Assembly (NCBI RefSeq): GCF_958298935.1
Contig: NC_084935.1
Span: 4,598,001 to 4,662,000 of the forward strand
Length of the DNA stretch: 64,000 nt
From: Phragmites australis
Lineage: Eukaryota; Streptophyta; Magnoliopsida; Poales; Poaceae
Reading direction: 5' to 3'
The notes beneath the pieces are model-generated. The model was not told the origin of the DNA, did not search any database, and saw only the letters and a list, made by a program, of their open reading frames with translations. Positions 1-12,559 of this stretch are shown one piece after another. The translations under genes were made by a program, and so were the position numbers. Each line of letters starts with the position of its first letter. The stretch's first letter is position 1.

Positions 1-605
1 TAACATTCTATAGAATGATAGACTACTTTCGAGACTGTGGTAATACTGTTATGGGGTGTAGCACACGGTTCACACTTAAGGTGGAGAAAATCATATCTAG
101 AAGGAGGAACAAGGCACACTTTTATCGGACCAGGATCTACAACCTGGTCAACAATGAATTTGAGATCATGTGACGCCATAGGTATGCTTTTAGGTAAAGA
201 GCACGGGACACCGTGCAACAATATCAACTTAGGCCTCACGAGGTGAAGTGCATATTCAATAAGCCAAAACCGCATCATATTCCATGCTCCCATATCTTCG
301 CCGCTTGCAGAGACATGGGTGACAACGACGGATCATAGTACGTATCACCGTACTTCACGATCGTTGCATTAAGGAGCACATGGCTTCCAAAGATGCATAT
401 CCTCAACATTGGAAGTAGCTACAAAACGATCGAGGGATCTAAATGGGTACCTTATCCCTGAGCACGACGCACAAATCCTGGAAGGCCTAGAGCCACGAGG
501 TTGCAAGGTGATATGGATACAGCAGATGCTGTTGACAGCCTACGGAAGTGCAAAATTTGCAAACAACCTGGCCATGACAGTAGAACTTGCCCAACCCGGC
601 AGTAA
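1..605 (+). mobile_element. MULE transposase C-terminal remnant (SWIM finger and zinc knuckle)
   Basis: Translation of this stretch in shifting frames gives the tail of a Mutator-like (MuDR family) transposase. Around 243-336 there is a SWIM zinc finger: a Cys followed by KPKPHHIPCSHIFAACRDMG, the CxC...HxC type found at the C-terminus of MULE transposases. A TAG stop follows at about 337. Around 545-602 there is a CCHC zinc knuckle, CKICKQPGHDSRTCP, ending at TAA 603-605. The catalytic DDE core is not in the window; it would lie to the left or be lost. Earlier words such as YNLVNNEFEI (about 139-170) also fit the family. The copy is broken by stops and frame changes, so it is not an active enzyme. 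The family call is strong because two separate zinc motifs appear in the expected order. Confidence 0.8.
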
Positions 606-978
606 ACTATTAGGCCATTATCGAACTATATTGTATTGGAATTGTTGTAATTTAATTTGTTTTATGGATTTATTCACAGAAATGGTTTCTATTCTAAATT
701 GCTATTCACCTATTAGTTATATTACCTATTTTGTAATATATAGTATGGTACTGGTATCATAGACGATATTTTTTTTATTGAACCATGAAGCTTGAAATCA
801 CTGTCATGGCTCATGGTGTTCTTCCCGAGCTTCTTCAGTAGGGTACGACGAGAACCATAGGGAAAGGATGATTTTCACATGACAGCAGGTACCATGATTA
901 TATGTGTTTTTTAATTGCCATGATAATTTGTTACTTACTAAGTACATGTATTGGATACCTTTGCAGTTGCTTCTATTG

Positions 979-1770
979 TGTGCTAGGAGTGTCCGCACGA
1001 TTAAGGAGTTAGACCCTCGATCCCACGAGCCACTCGCACAGGCAGGACTACTACCTTTCGCTCTCATGATGGCCGGAGCTCCCATGGCTAGCAGTGGCAG
1101 GACACTTCTCCCACCGATTGAGCTGGCACTGCCTACAGGTCTCTTCGATCGGTGGCGTCCTGAGACGCACATGTTCCACTTTTCTTTTGGCGAGATGGTC
1201 GTAACATTGAGGTACGTGACCATACTAACCGAGCTACCGATCAAGGACGCCTTGTTAGTAGTTTCGCGACCAACAAAGGAGCAGTGGAAGGGTTACGTTG
1301 AGGGCAGGTAATTATTTGTTATGTAATGCACTTTAAATGTTCTAGTGCTATTCAAACTTTATTGACCCTCTGCATCTTTTGGGTTTGATGTGCAATATGA
1401 CATGAATGATGTTAGCGTCTCCATGTCCTGGATTCATAGGCTACCACAGTTCGGTCAATGCTTATCAGATGCAGACGAGGCTACATTTATGTAGCGCTAT
1501 GAGGTGTATATGTACATCCTGCTAGGAGGCATCATGTTCTACAACACAACAGGCGATTATGTCGTCCCCCATATTATATGGTTAGTGGGTCAGCTCGCAT
1601 CACGTCTTTATGAGCCGACATCTTACAACTGTGGATCTGTTGTGCTGGCTGAAACCTACAGAGGATTGTGTGTTGCAACCCAGCGCGCAAAGAAGAAGGG
1701 ATCTGCTATATGCTGCCTACACCTCTTACAGCTATGGAGCTGGAAGTACCTCTCGGTTTGTCGACCTTAG
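979..1770 (+). pseudogene. Plant mobile domain (PMD) gene remnant
   Basis: Two segments encode the plant mobile domain, also called PP7-long-form-like or MAIN/MAIL1-like. The first (about 979-1308) carries LVDRWRPETHTFH-like text, here GLFDRWRPETHMFHFSFGE, then a PTL-like stretch and TELPIKD. The second (about 1396-1770) carries WIHRLPQF, RYEVYMYILLGGIMF, CGSVVLAETYRGLC and LQLWSWKYLSVCRP, which match the usual order of PMD motifs. GGCAGGTAATTA near 1306-1316 could be a splice donor, so the two parts may be exons. A TAG stop lies in the second segment near 1494, between TFM and RYEVY, and the reading ends at 1770, so this is probably a dead copy. It lies only about 370 bp after a MULE zinc knuckle on the same strand. 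PMD domains are known to travel with transposable elements, so the two may be one composite element. Confidence 0.75.
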
Positions 1771-1989
1771 GTGAGCAAGAGCTACTATCCAGTCCCCATC
1801 TCCGGTAGTGCTGCAGATGACATGAGGTCTACGATGGAGTATCGATGGATTCATGCCAGGTTGAGATAGAATCAGCAGTAAGACCATAGTAACTACTTCC
1901 GGGTGATTAGAGATTTAGATTAAAAGCAATACTTACCTGGGTCTCATTTCTTATTTGACTCTCAACATAATTGTTCTCACTCTCAACAT

Positions 1990-4218
1990 ACCAAAGTCTA
2001 TCTTCAACAAGCGGAAGTTTTCAGTGTCAAGCTTTTGTAACGGTGTCCCAGAGGTTTGATATCAAGATGCTGATAAGAGACATTCTTCTACAAATTATTC
2101 AACCAGACCAGCGACAGGTTCATCATGCGTCAACTGGAACTGGTGAAGCATCCCTGGAAGGCATGGAAGCATGGGATGTGGGACAGATTGCAAGCGAGCT
2201 GTGGAGGCAATTGGAAAACAAGAGATATCTGGTTGTTCTCGATGATATTTGGAGCATATCTGCATGGGAAGCTATTCGATTTTATCTGCCTGACTCAAAC
2301 AATGGTAGCAGAATACTGGTTACTACACGAATCAGAGCTGTGGCACTCTTGTTGTTTCCATGAGTATGACCGACCTTATGAAATCGAACCTCTCACTAAT
2401 CATGAATCCAAAGACCTTTTTTCCAAAAGAATATTTGGCAGCACAGTTAATTGTCCTGAGAACTTAACGGAAATTTCGGAAAAGATCCTAGGAAAATGAG
2501 GTGGTACACCCTTAGCCATAGTCAGTATAGCAGGTCTCTTGGCTAGCAAGCCAGTGCACAGTAAAGATCAGTGGCAGAAGATTTATGGATCTCTTGGTTC
2601 AGAGCTCGAAACCAGTCCGTCACTTGAGAGATTGAAGAAAATACTTGAGCTTAGCTATAATGATCTGCCTTACCACTTGAAAACTTGTTTCTTATATTTA
2701 AGCATTTACCCGGAGGATCGTAAGATCAGAAGGAAAAGTGTATTAAGACGATGTTTTTGAGGTGGCAGAAAGCTACTTCGACGAATTCATCAATCGAAGC
2801 ATTATTCAGCCAGCGGACATGAGCTTTACTGGGAAGGTCAAAACATTTCGAGTTCATGATGTGATGTTGGAGATCATCGTATCAAAGTCAATTGAGGAGA
2901 ATTTTATCACTCTGGTAGGTGAACAACACACTTTAGTTCCACTAGAGAAGATTCGTCGTCTATCTGTTCACAGTGGAGGCGTGAAAGAAATTGCCACAAG
3001 CAAAATGTTATCTCCATGTCCGGTCCTTGAGCATATTCGCCAATGGAGAAATATTAGACTTGGAACTAATGAGGATATTAGACTTGGAAGGCCATGAATT
3101 TCTGAGAAATAGAGATCTCAGAAACGTATGCAGGCTATTTCAGCTGGAGTATCTTAGGCCCCGTTTGGTTGCAAGAAACGTTTCAGATTCTTTGGTGATT
3201 CTTTAGAATCTCTGCCAAACGCACTAAAACGTGAAACGTTTCACCTTGAATCACCTGAAACGTTTCTCATTTTTAACACTACGAGAAGAATCACCCAAAA
3301 TGGTGTTTCACCCGTTTCTAGAATCACTCAGTTCATTTTTCTTCAAGAATCCGAATCCAGAATCCCTGCCAAACGTTTTCAGAAAATTGAGGGTGATTCA
3401 CCGGAGAAACGTTTCTAGGAAGAATCTGAAACCGAAACGTTTCTAGAAGAATCTGGAGCCCTGCCAAACGAGCCCTAATAGTCTTAGAAGAACGCATGTT
3501 ATGGAACTCCCTACGTATATAGGAAAGCTGAAGAAGTTGGAAACTCTGGATATTAGGGATACAGGCATAAAGCATTTGTCTCCAGGCATTACCAGTCTTC
3601 CACATCTGGCAAACTTACTTGGAGGGAAAAGATATTACCATCACAATGGGTTGTGGCCGATTTCTGAGTTTTAGGGGTTACATGTCCCTAAGAAACTAGG
3701 TAATTTGGATGCCCTTAAAACACTTGCACAGATAGAATTCACAGTGTCTACATCCCATTCCATTTGTGAGCTGGGCAAACTGTTTCAGTTGAGGAAGCTT
3801 GGAGTAATGATGTTTGTTGATGATGACAACAGCTGGGAATCCTTGATCTCTGCACTTGAGAAACTAAGCAGCAACCTTGGCTCATTGTTACTTTGGCGAC
3901 CTGATGGTGCAATGAACTTTTCTTCTCTTGATTCATTATCCAGACTGCCAATGCTTATGAAAGGCATCAACTTCCGAGGTCAGTTAAGAAAACTACCGAA
4001 GTGGTTAACCCTTCGCGCAACTGAACTAAGTGCCAAGGGAAGACCAGAAGATGCTTGCACGGTTGCCTAGCCTTCTCTACCTTCGGTTGCATCACGGTGC
4101 TTACGTTGACACAGAATTTTCTGTTGCTGCATCAGAATTCCCATGTCTTAAACTGCTTGTCATTCATCTTAAGATGCCTGAAGCTTGTGAAGTATGTAGA
4201 AGTTGGTCTCTAAGGTGA
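1990..4218 (+). pseudogene. Degenerate NBS-LRR (NLR) disease-resistance gene
   Basis: NLR proteins are intracellular immune receptors. Motifs appear in order but across several frames. RNBS-A-like AFVTVSQRFDIKMLIRDIL is near 2032; kinase-2 LVVLDDIWS near 2230; RNBS-B SRILVTTR near 2310. A frame change near 2340 leads to [16 protein letters not shown]. The GLPL-type motif follows as [14 protein letters not shown], with a TGA at 2497-2499 where the family has Cys. The winged-helix part has LKTCFLYLSIYPED, a short deletion near 2750, and an MHD-like FRVHDVMLEII near 2845. LRRs follow (MELPTYIGKLKKLETLDIRD, 3500-3550; LPSLLYLRLHHGAYVD, 4062-4110) with more frame changes. The P-loop and coiled-coil part are missing on the left. 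An element of about 320 bp splits the first LRR. At least two frameshifts, one internal stop and the insertion mean it cannot make a full receptor. Confidence 0.85.
3157..3475. mobile_element. Non-autonomous element inserted in the NLR LRR region
   Basis: The NLR reading frame is interrupted after QLEYL and resumes at 3481 as SLRRTHVMELP. The intervening block starts GGCCCCGTTTGG, and its right end, read in reverse complement, starts GGGCTCGTTTGG, so the ends are imperfect terminal inverted repeats. It contains five copies of the palindrome GAAACGTTTC (starting at 3175, 3233, 3257, 3406, 3434). TTA flanks the left end and TAA the right end. The TIR type occurs in both hAT-like and PIF/Harbinger-like grass MITEs, and the target duplication is not clean, so the superfamily is left open. 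It has no coding capacity. Confidence 0.65.
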
Positions 4219-4335
4219 GCTACATGTTTACGATAATCAATTCTCTGGTTCTACAGGAAAGCCCCACCGAAAAGTGCAGCTTGACCAAATATCGCATTGA
4301 TCCTATACAAGACAAGCTTGCACCTGCATGCAGTG

Positions 4336-4500
4336 TTATCTGGACACGAATACGGATGTTGGAATCCGATATGGATTCGGGTGTCCGATTCGGCAAAGAA
4401 AATTTGGACATGTGAAATACAACTTGAAATCTGACACGGGTGTCAGAATCCAACTCGAATTCGAGATATCCGATTCGGCAAAAAAAAATTGGCCATGAGT
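4336..4500. repeat. Short diverged internal repeat downstream of the NLR
   Basis: Two related units contain TCCGATTCGGCAAAGAAAAT (about 4385) and TCCGATTCGGCAAAAAAAAA (about 4468), each followed by TTGGACATG or TTGGCCATG. Copies of GGACACG and GTGTCCGATTCGG lie in between. This looks like the inside of an old non-autonomous transposon, but no ends or target duplication were found. Confidence 0.35.
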
Positions 4501-6021
4501 GTCCAAGTAACATTGCATGCAAGGGTGGGCCCACCTTATAGGTGAAGGGTGCACAGACAATCGGATAATTTTTTGTTTTTGAATGATCCATCATATGTAA
4601 CAAGCCCATATAACCTAAAAAGTGAGACTTATCGGTTTTGTTTTGGATTCGTCAGTTATTACTAGATGCTGCCTGAAGTGCACTTCACCCACAAATCTTA
4701 TTGTCAATTTGGATGCTGCAGAAGGGCAAGCTTACCAACAAGTTTTTGTGCCTACGACAAACGACCTGGGCTGGAGGTTGGAAGAATGGACTTTTTTTAG
4801 AGAGAATTAATCAGGCAGGAATTAAGAGGTGGAGCATTCTCTCAACTCTAATGTGATGATCCTGTGGAAAGAGATAAATGCCCGTCTGTTCACAACCATG
4901 GACGGACTGACGGAGCGTAGATGGGAGCAGGATGCATCGGTGGAGATGCGCGGTCTGCTTATATAGACTATAGAGGCGTCTTTTTTTCTCTTAATCAAAA
5001 TGGGCATGTATCGAGTGGTAATGCTGCGTTTATTTGATTTTATACTCTTGTTTATCTAGGTACTTTGCATTTTTTTCTCGATGAACGATGATAAGCAGCC
5101 CTGCTTTTGAAAACAAAAGAAATAAAAATAATAATTCAACACCTAATATTAGAAGGTTGCTGAAACAAGAGCGAAAAGCCCATTTGGTCAATGTTCCTCA
5201 GTTGCCCTGTTAGACCATTTCTAACCATATTTTTTTATTTTATTTTTTTTCCTGTTCTCATTCTTTTTATTTTATCTCATCTCTACAGTTTTCTTTTAAA
5301 AGAATTCATAAAAAGAAATGAAAAAGAATCACGTCTTAGAAGGAAATAACTTTGAAAATCTCTTCGTGACAAGAACCGTGAAGAAAAACCGTTAGAGCGT
5401 TGAAGAAAAAAAAACTTGCTAAAAGAAATCTTTGGAGATGATCTTAGTTCCCGACCAGAAGCAGGTCCACCGTCTCATCACGCCAAGCTGCCAAATACAA
5501 CTCAGGAACACCACCCGCAGCGAGTTGATGATGCCCGCCGCCGCCGCCTCCAAGTGGCACTTAACACTGGGTTCTATGCTCACCAGGTTTCACATAACCA
5601 CATTAGTTCGGGCATCAGGGCTGATCCTCTCGCCTAAGACTGCAAGGACGCCCGAAGACAAGGACTGGTCTGGCCAGGGTAGGATTTTGCGAAACCTTGT
5701 AACCATAAAACCTAATAGAAGCTAAGAAACATGCACTTTCTACCATTATGACCACAAAACTGTGGTTTTCAGAAATTACAAGAATATGCAAAAAGATATC
5801 ACGGCAAGCTCCATGATGAGTGGTCTTAGGCATTGACATAATCTAACTTCCCAAGCAAGAATAGCATCTTTGGAAGGAACTGCGATCCCCGGGCTTCTTC
5901 ATTAGTTACATTACACAGCCCATAACAGCTTCCGGAAATTATGGAATAAGGGAGGAATGTCATGCAAGATGCTGCAATTATGAGAACTGACATTTTCTTT
6001 AGTTTCAAAACATGATGAGGT
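4501..6021. other. Intergenic stretch, no gene recognised
   Basis: Short open frames occur (for example 4622-4810 and 5416-5637), but none resembles a known family and none is supported by splice structure. The stretch from 5220 to 5410 is T- and A-rich. I see nothing else that can be supported. Confidence 0.5.
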
Positions 6022-6139
6022 CGAGTCAAACTTTTAAAACATTAATCATCGATAACTTTTGAAAATAGTAGTCAAAGGTACACATCAAAGACCGTGCAAT
6101 GTTCAAGACAAGACGCCAAGTATTTTTGACTTGAGGGAG
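6022..6139. mobile_element. Truncated Stowaway-type MITE end
   Basis: The block reads as the right half of a Stowaway-like Tc1/mariner MITE. The words TCAAACTTTTAAAACATTAA, GACCGTGCAATGTTCAAGAC and TATTTTTGACTTGAGGGAG are followed by TA. The matching left end (CTCCCTC...) is not present. It lies just downstream of the PPR gene's stop. Confidence 0.5.
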
Positions 6140-6473
6140 TAGTATGACTGCCATTCAAAATTGTATTTTGCAATTCAAAATTATTAAGTCCTAACATCAA
6201 TCCTGTGTAGTTTGCCAGCAAAAATGATAGGTTGGGATACTGAAAATTGCTTAAAAGTCTGGTACAAAGAAGTAATTTACAAGCTACAATGTCCGTGCTC
6301 TCCAAATGTCAGCAAACCGAGTACAAGCTGCCCTATGAAAATGGAAAGAAAACCAGCGTCATATAAAATCAAAGAGATGAGCATAATCAGCAAGATGCAA
6401 CGCTAACTATAAAAACAAAAATAGCATCCACTACAAGGGACGAAATCCAGCAGAATGACCAGTACTTACTGCC

Positions 6474-9400
6474 TTAGTACCCAGCATTGTATTCTATGTT
6501 ATACAGCAACTCCCTACGATTTTCACCACCCATTCGGTAGTTGAACTGTTTAGCCAGGGACTGCACTTTCTCGTCACTCTCAAAGTCTGATTCACGGGAG
6601 CAGCGTCTTCGAACCTTCTTGAGGGTATCCTTTGAGGGAGAGAAGCCAGCATCAACCTGAACCGAACATAATTAGAAAAGTTCTCATGCAAAATGGAATT
6701 TTGAATGGCAGTTTGGACTGACCATCTTATCAATCACGGCAAGAGCAGCTTTTGGATCTCTATTTACGATGTGGGCATTGACGAGTAGGGAGTAAGTTGT
6801 TGCATTTGGCTTAACACCAATACCCAATAAATGCTGGAGCACGTTACATGCTTCTTCTGTCTGCAATACAAAAGGGCACAACAGATTGAAGAATTTGTTG
6901 TGAAGCAAGCTGAAAAGAGGTTATAAATATCAATTGTATAGACCAGACTAATAATAATAATACCCTTTTCTTCTTTCCAAATGCATACAGAAGGGCATTG
7001 TATGAATGTATGTTGGGTGTAAGTTCGAACTTCTCCTTAATAGCATCAAAAGTTTCATATGCTCGCTCAAGATCCCAAATGTTTGCACAGCCTAATATGA
7101 CACAGTTCAGAGCAGCAACAGATTTGTATGGTGGATCTGCATGACTCAGATTCTCCAATTGAACATACACCTGCAGAGAGGAGCCTATAGCATTAGGGTA
7201 TTCCATCATACTTCGCCCAAAAAAAAGCACAAGTGACCATCTAAATGAATTATGCATAACAAGTGTTACATGAATATACCGAATCCAGTGTGCTGAAGCC
7301 ATCTTTGCAGCAAGCAACAACAAGTGGATGCAAGGAAGTAAACGGCGAGAAGAGCTCTAAATCAGTGTCCTCAGAGTTCCCATAGGCATTTTCAAATTCG
7401 CGCAGTGTCCCAAATGCCCGCTGAAGCTGACCAATTGAGGAATGAGCATAAATCTTGGCAAGATATGTCTCTGGGGTGGGTGCCCTTTTCTGGCGCAAGG
7501 ACTTCCGTAACAGCGACCAAGCAGCATTCAAGAGGTCGGTACTATAAGTTCTACCAGCAGCACTTAGAGCTGATATTACTAGACCTTCATTAACTGAAAG
7601 CTGAACAGGAGGTTTAACATTCTCACCACGAGCAATCCATCTTGCAAGAAATTCCAAAGCAAAAAGAGCTAGTTTGCTATTGTTAGCTTCAAACGCAGCT
7701 TCTGCTATGTCAATGCACCAGGCCCATTGTGGACACAAGACTTTGTTCTTATCTGTTGTCTGAAATAAACCAACCGTACTATCAAAAACAAGGCAGCCAA
7801 ATATTTTCTCAAGTTGAAATAAACATACAAAAGGTATATTCCAAAAGTAAGAATGCCAAAGGCTCATAGGTATATAGCCCACAGGCCACAGACCTCTTAT
7901 GCCTGAGACCAACTGCAATATTACATTCCTAAATAACTCAGGTGCACTAAATTAAACAATCTAAGAATAAGTAGTACCTTGCATTTCTCTATAACAGATG
8001 CCAATGTGTCCAATCTCCCAGATCTCACACATGCTCGGACATAATCAGTGAAAACAGTTAACGATATTGTGTATCCTGATTTAAGCATCAAATCCAAATA
8101 CTTCAGAGCTGAGTCAACACGGTTCTGTCTAATCAGCAGGCCTACAACCAAATTGTAGGATTCATCATCTGGTAAAGTTCCTGTTTGCAGCATCCTGATT
8201 TCAACAAATAGGCAATTATTTTGTAGTCAAATGTAATGTAGTGGAGAGTCACAGACTGACCTTAAAATAACAAAATATTTTGTTATAAATTTGAGCATAA
8301 ATTATTGCCATACTAAACCAAAAAGCAAAAGAGGAAGATAAATTATTGCCATACTAAACAAATCAATACTGCCATCACAAACTTTTTCAACATTAGCCTT
8401 TGTCAAACTCAACACTCTGCACAGATTGTTTTCAGAAAGTAACTTCAGCAGCATAAATAATAGAAGCTCCTGGCATCAACACACCAACCTCAAAGGCACT
8501 TCTTAGTTCCTATACACTTGGGACTGCAACAATAAAATATAGAGGAACTTACTGTTATGTACATGTATAGGATACAAGGTTGATATCGATCACACATCAC
8601 AAATCCTTGGTACAACTGTAGTCTCAGCAAACCGATTCTCACTGAGCATCGTGAATCAACAGTCTCAACACATCCATAAATAAAATGCAAAGAAAATGAC
8701 CTTGAGCAGAACAGATCGTGACCTTTCCATTTTCTATAATTAAGTGTTTCAGTTCAAACTATGTTGCCCATTCTGTATACCTCAGGTCAAGCTATCATCC
8801 TATGGCCCGCGTACAAATATGCAAAGTAAAACAGGGAACTCTGGAAGTAATCTAATCAGACCCAGTGACACTCATCTGAATCAACCACGTCCTGGTATCA
8901 CAACAGATAACTCAGCAATCGAATCCACAGGTTTGCAGAAGATTCTGATATGTCCTAACCTATAATCTATCCTAAAAAAAGGCACCTGGAAAATAGGCAA
9001 ATACCAATGCAGAGAATTTTCGACAAATCACACAACGCACCATGCAATGGCAATGTCGGACACCAAAGACAACGGAACTCACCGTTCAATGAGCTTCTCA
9101 GCGCCCTCGGCCTCCTGGGCGGCGACCATGCCCTTGAGCACGAGATTGTGCGAGGCCGTGTTGGGCTCGATCTCGAACTCGCGCATGTGGTCGGCGAGAT
9201 CGAGCAGCTCATGCGGCAGGGCCCCCGCCATGAGGTTGGCGCGGAGATAGTGGTTGAAGAGGTCGACGTCAGGGTGGTTGGGCTTCCCAGTGGCGGCATC
9301 GAGCGAGCGCACCCAGAACTCGAAGAGCTGCTTCATGTCCTCCCACCGCTGCTCCGCCATCCACTCGGCAAAGGTCTCCTTGAGCCCCGCGGCGTCGAGC

Positions 9401-9717
9401 GTCGCGGAGTAGGACGCCATGCGGTGGTGGCCCCCCAACGGGCCGACGACGGCCGGGAGGAGGGAGGAGGGCGGGTTGGCGGCGGCGGGGTTGCGCCAGT
9501 TCTCGCCATAGAAGGGGCTCCCGGTGCTGGGGTTCGGGGGGAGCGGGGCGGCGGGGTCGGGATCGGGGGCGGCGGTCGGGGCCGGGGACAGCTCAGGCTG
9601 CTGGGGCAGCGCGCGGGAGGAGGAGATTGCGGCGCGGAGGAGGAGGAGGTGGGGAGCTTGAGGGTAGCGATGGCGGCGGAGTAGGAGCGAGGTGGCGGCG
9701 GCCGCCGCCGCAGCCAT
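6474..9717 (-). CDS. Mitochondrial-type pentatricopeptide repeat protein
   Basis: PPR proteins bind organellar RNA and act in its processing or translation. Six exons join in frame with GT-AG borders: 9717-9083, 8194-7978, 7759-7280, 7170-6964, 6860-6723 and 6656-6474, giving 619 aa. The start ATG at 9717 opens MAAAAAAATSLLLRRHR, an Arg-rich N-terminus without acidic residues that fits an organelle presequence. PPR-like helical repeats follow: DVDLFNHYLRANLMAG, IEPNTASHNLVLKGMV, LPDDESYNLVVGLL, TPNIHSYNALLYAFGKKKR and VKPNATTYSLLVNAH. The C-terminus is basic (LKKVRRRCSRES). Order and wording recall the Arabidopsis At1g26460 type, a conserved single-copy mitochondrial PPR protein; that match is from memory. 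No stops or frameshifts are seen. A telo-box lies just upstream of the ATG, as is common for plant genes of the organelle gene-expression machinery. Confidence 0.9.
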
Positions 9718-9728
9718 GGCGGCGAGGG

Positions 9729-9737
9729 TTAGGGTTT
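9729..9737 (-). promoter_or_regulatory. Telo-box upstream of the PPR start codon
   Basis: On the minus strand AAACCCTAA sits 12 bases before the ATG, within AAAACCCTAACCC. Telo-boxes are common near the transcription start of plant genes for translation and organelle gene expression. The role here is inferred from position only. Confidence 0.5.
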
Positions 9738-9899
9738 TAGCGGGGTGGCGAGGCGGAGTGAGGGGGAACAGGGGAAGACGGCGGCTGGGATCTTCAGATG
9801 GGCAGGCGTGAGAGAATGGGGTCAGGAATGGAGTAGCGGAGGGGCGTTCGAGGGTGGTTTCGTCATTTTGCACACTGTCAGTGGGTCCCATGGGTGTAA

Positions 9900-12550
9900 G
9901 CCGTTAAGCTCCCGCGTCATCATGATAATGAAAACGGATGGGAACAGGGATGAAATAAATAGGGATAAAATGGATTATAATAAAAATAGACGGAACGCCG
10001 AAAAAATTCTCTAACCGTTTTCATTTTTATATTTACTCAAAAACAGAAAAGTTAGAACAGGTATGAATTTGAGAACATCGGAATATAAAAACGAATTAAT
10101 CCAACAAAAACACACTAGTATCGATCGACGAAACTACCACTTTCTTTGAACGACCTCCAGATTCATAATGGCATCCAGTAATTTTATTTATAATCTGATT
10201 TAATTTATAAAATTAGGATAAACATGATAGACAAGATTGATTAAGAATATTGACACCATTTTATCTACAATTTCATAACTTAGTGATTCATGCTGGTGGA
10301 CAGCACGGTGAGGCGCTGCCTGGCTTGACCTTGACATCAATAGAGCAACACTAGCTGATGTTTTGAAGTCAACAGCGAGTTTGGAGGCAATCACTCCTAC
10401 AAGACCTCTTGCAGAGAAGATAGCGCTCCTATCTGAGAGTTTGTAGACATATAGCAGATTTTCTTCTTGAGCCATCCATATTGTGAGTCTAAATCTCGTT
10501 TCATTCTCACGATCTCATACTTCTTATTATCCTCTATCATTATTATCTTTGTGAAATATAATAATCCCTAAGCTCGTAAACGATGATCGAACCATCGCTC
10601 GACTTCTATCGAGAACCTAATCCATGCTAAGCATAATATATTCTTTTTAAGTTAGATCATTATATGACATGAACAACTCAGGTTACAAAAGATCAATGAT
10701 AAACAATGTCAAGAGAAGGTAATACAACAAATAGGATCTAACCTAAAACCCGACATAAGACTCATTAATATGCAAATATACATAAAGCATAACTTATCAA
10801 TTGACACAATATATGATCCAAAGTAATGGGATAAAAATACTTAGATACGTGCCTTATTGATCAACTTCACAAGCAAGAGAAACAACTTCCGAATCGACCT
10901 TGATCACGCCCACGTCACCCTCCAGTCCTTCATTCACTAACGAAGATCGCATGCAATGATGAGCATGAAAGATATGCAATGAAAATGCTACAAAATTTTA
11001 ATGAGGATATGGTACTGAGTAATGTACATAATGCAGCAAGAAACACTCAAATTTAAATACGTAAGCTCATGGTAAAAGGATTTATTTAAGGTCTGTCCAA
11101 AAAAGATCTTAATTAACCTAGCTATCAAGACTAAATAAGATTCAACAATTTAAACAGCACTTCCATACCAAAGTATATTTTTCATAGATATTACTAATCA
11201 TAACATGAATTTTCCAAGTGGTTCCATAATTTTAGGACATGCCATTAGTTAATTGTTGTTTAATTAAGCTGAAATACATTTAAATAATTAATTAAATATC
11301 AGAAAGTATTTATTGAGTTCCAACATTTTTAACATATATTTTATACTCACACGAAGCTAACGCAACTAGTTTCGTGATTTTTAGAGTTCGTATGAATTAA
11401 CTATGAAATATACAAGCTATTAGGAAAAAAAAAGAAAATGCATGATAAACAGTAAAATCCGGAGTCTTCAGTTGAACTCGGACTCTCCGGGTGGAGGTCC
11501 TCAGGTGTTTTTGGTTAAAATCACCTGGAACCTCCGAGTTTACTCGGATAGTCCAGATTCTGATAGCAGAACGCGAGTTTTTCGACGATTCTTCGGCCGA
11601 TTTGATTTGCATGTCAAAATCTAAGTCACCTAAACATGTAAAGGCACTAAAGCATTAGTTCAAACCTAATTTACTCTCTCTAAAAACTCGAATTGTTAGC
11701 TCAACTCCATCTAAACTCCTCATACTGACTCTTGCTAAACAAAATCTCTCACATTAGATTATAGCCCACAAAACCCATCCAAATTCGAGCTAAAAGCGTG
11801 TATCTTCACATGAAAAACTTAGAAGACTTTTTCAAGGTGTTTAGCCAAGGTTTGTGGTCATCAGTTGGGGGAAGAAATGAAGGGATTTGCTTGAGAAAAT
11901 GAAAAAGGCCTGCTGAAATTTCAGAAAATCAGGGTGTGACAAAATCACTTTGCAAATACTTCAAATCTTCGTGCATGTGAGTGATTCTTGGATGGATTGG
12001 AAGCTAATGAGGAAGGGATTGCAATGATATAACATGCAGACCTTAGTTTAGCTTCCTTATGGTAGATTTTTTAGAAGAGAGAGAGTTGGACAAGGAAAGA
12101 GGGGAGAGCAGCAGCAAGGCTGCTGTGCTTTGGCTGAGAGAGAGTGAATGTGAGGGAGAAAGTGAGATGGATAGAGGGGCTGAGGGGTGGGGCTGCTGCC
12201 TTTTGCGGTAGAGTGGGAGAGGGAGAGGAGGGGTGGGGCCAGCTGGTGGGACTCACTTGCAAGAGAAGCAAGAATTATTTTAGCTGGAAACTCTTTTTAT
12301 TCTCTTCCCATTCTATTAACCCAAAAGGTGATCTAGAGCTCCAAAAATTCTACGGATTTTTGAGTCGCAAAATACAGAATGAGATGAACCAAATTTTAAG
12401 TTGGATTCACCCAAAAACTTATGCAATACTTAAAGTAAGCAAAAACTCTAACGTTGGTTATTATCAAAATACATAGTAAATATCAAACCACCAAATGGAA
12501 TAGCAACAATCCATAATGCTTAACATCTAAATATGATGCTTAATTATGCG
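9900..12550. other. AT-rich intergenic stretch
   Basis: No coding region was recognised. The part from 11455 to 11590 is a GC-richer island with repeated CTCCGAGTT / ACTCGGA words, which may be a fragment of an old transposon. The part from 12070 to 12240 is purine-rich with GAGAGAG runs. The rest is AT-rich with short, unsupported open frames. Confidence 0.45.
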
Positions 12551-12559
12551 TAATGACAT

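Noticed and set aside
12071..12476. Frames in the GAGAGAG-rich block
   Set aside because: Low-complexity purine-rich sequence with no family resemblance.
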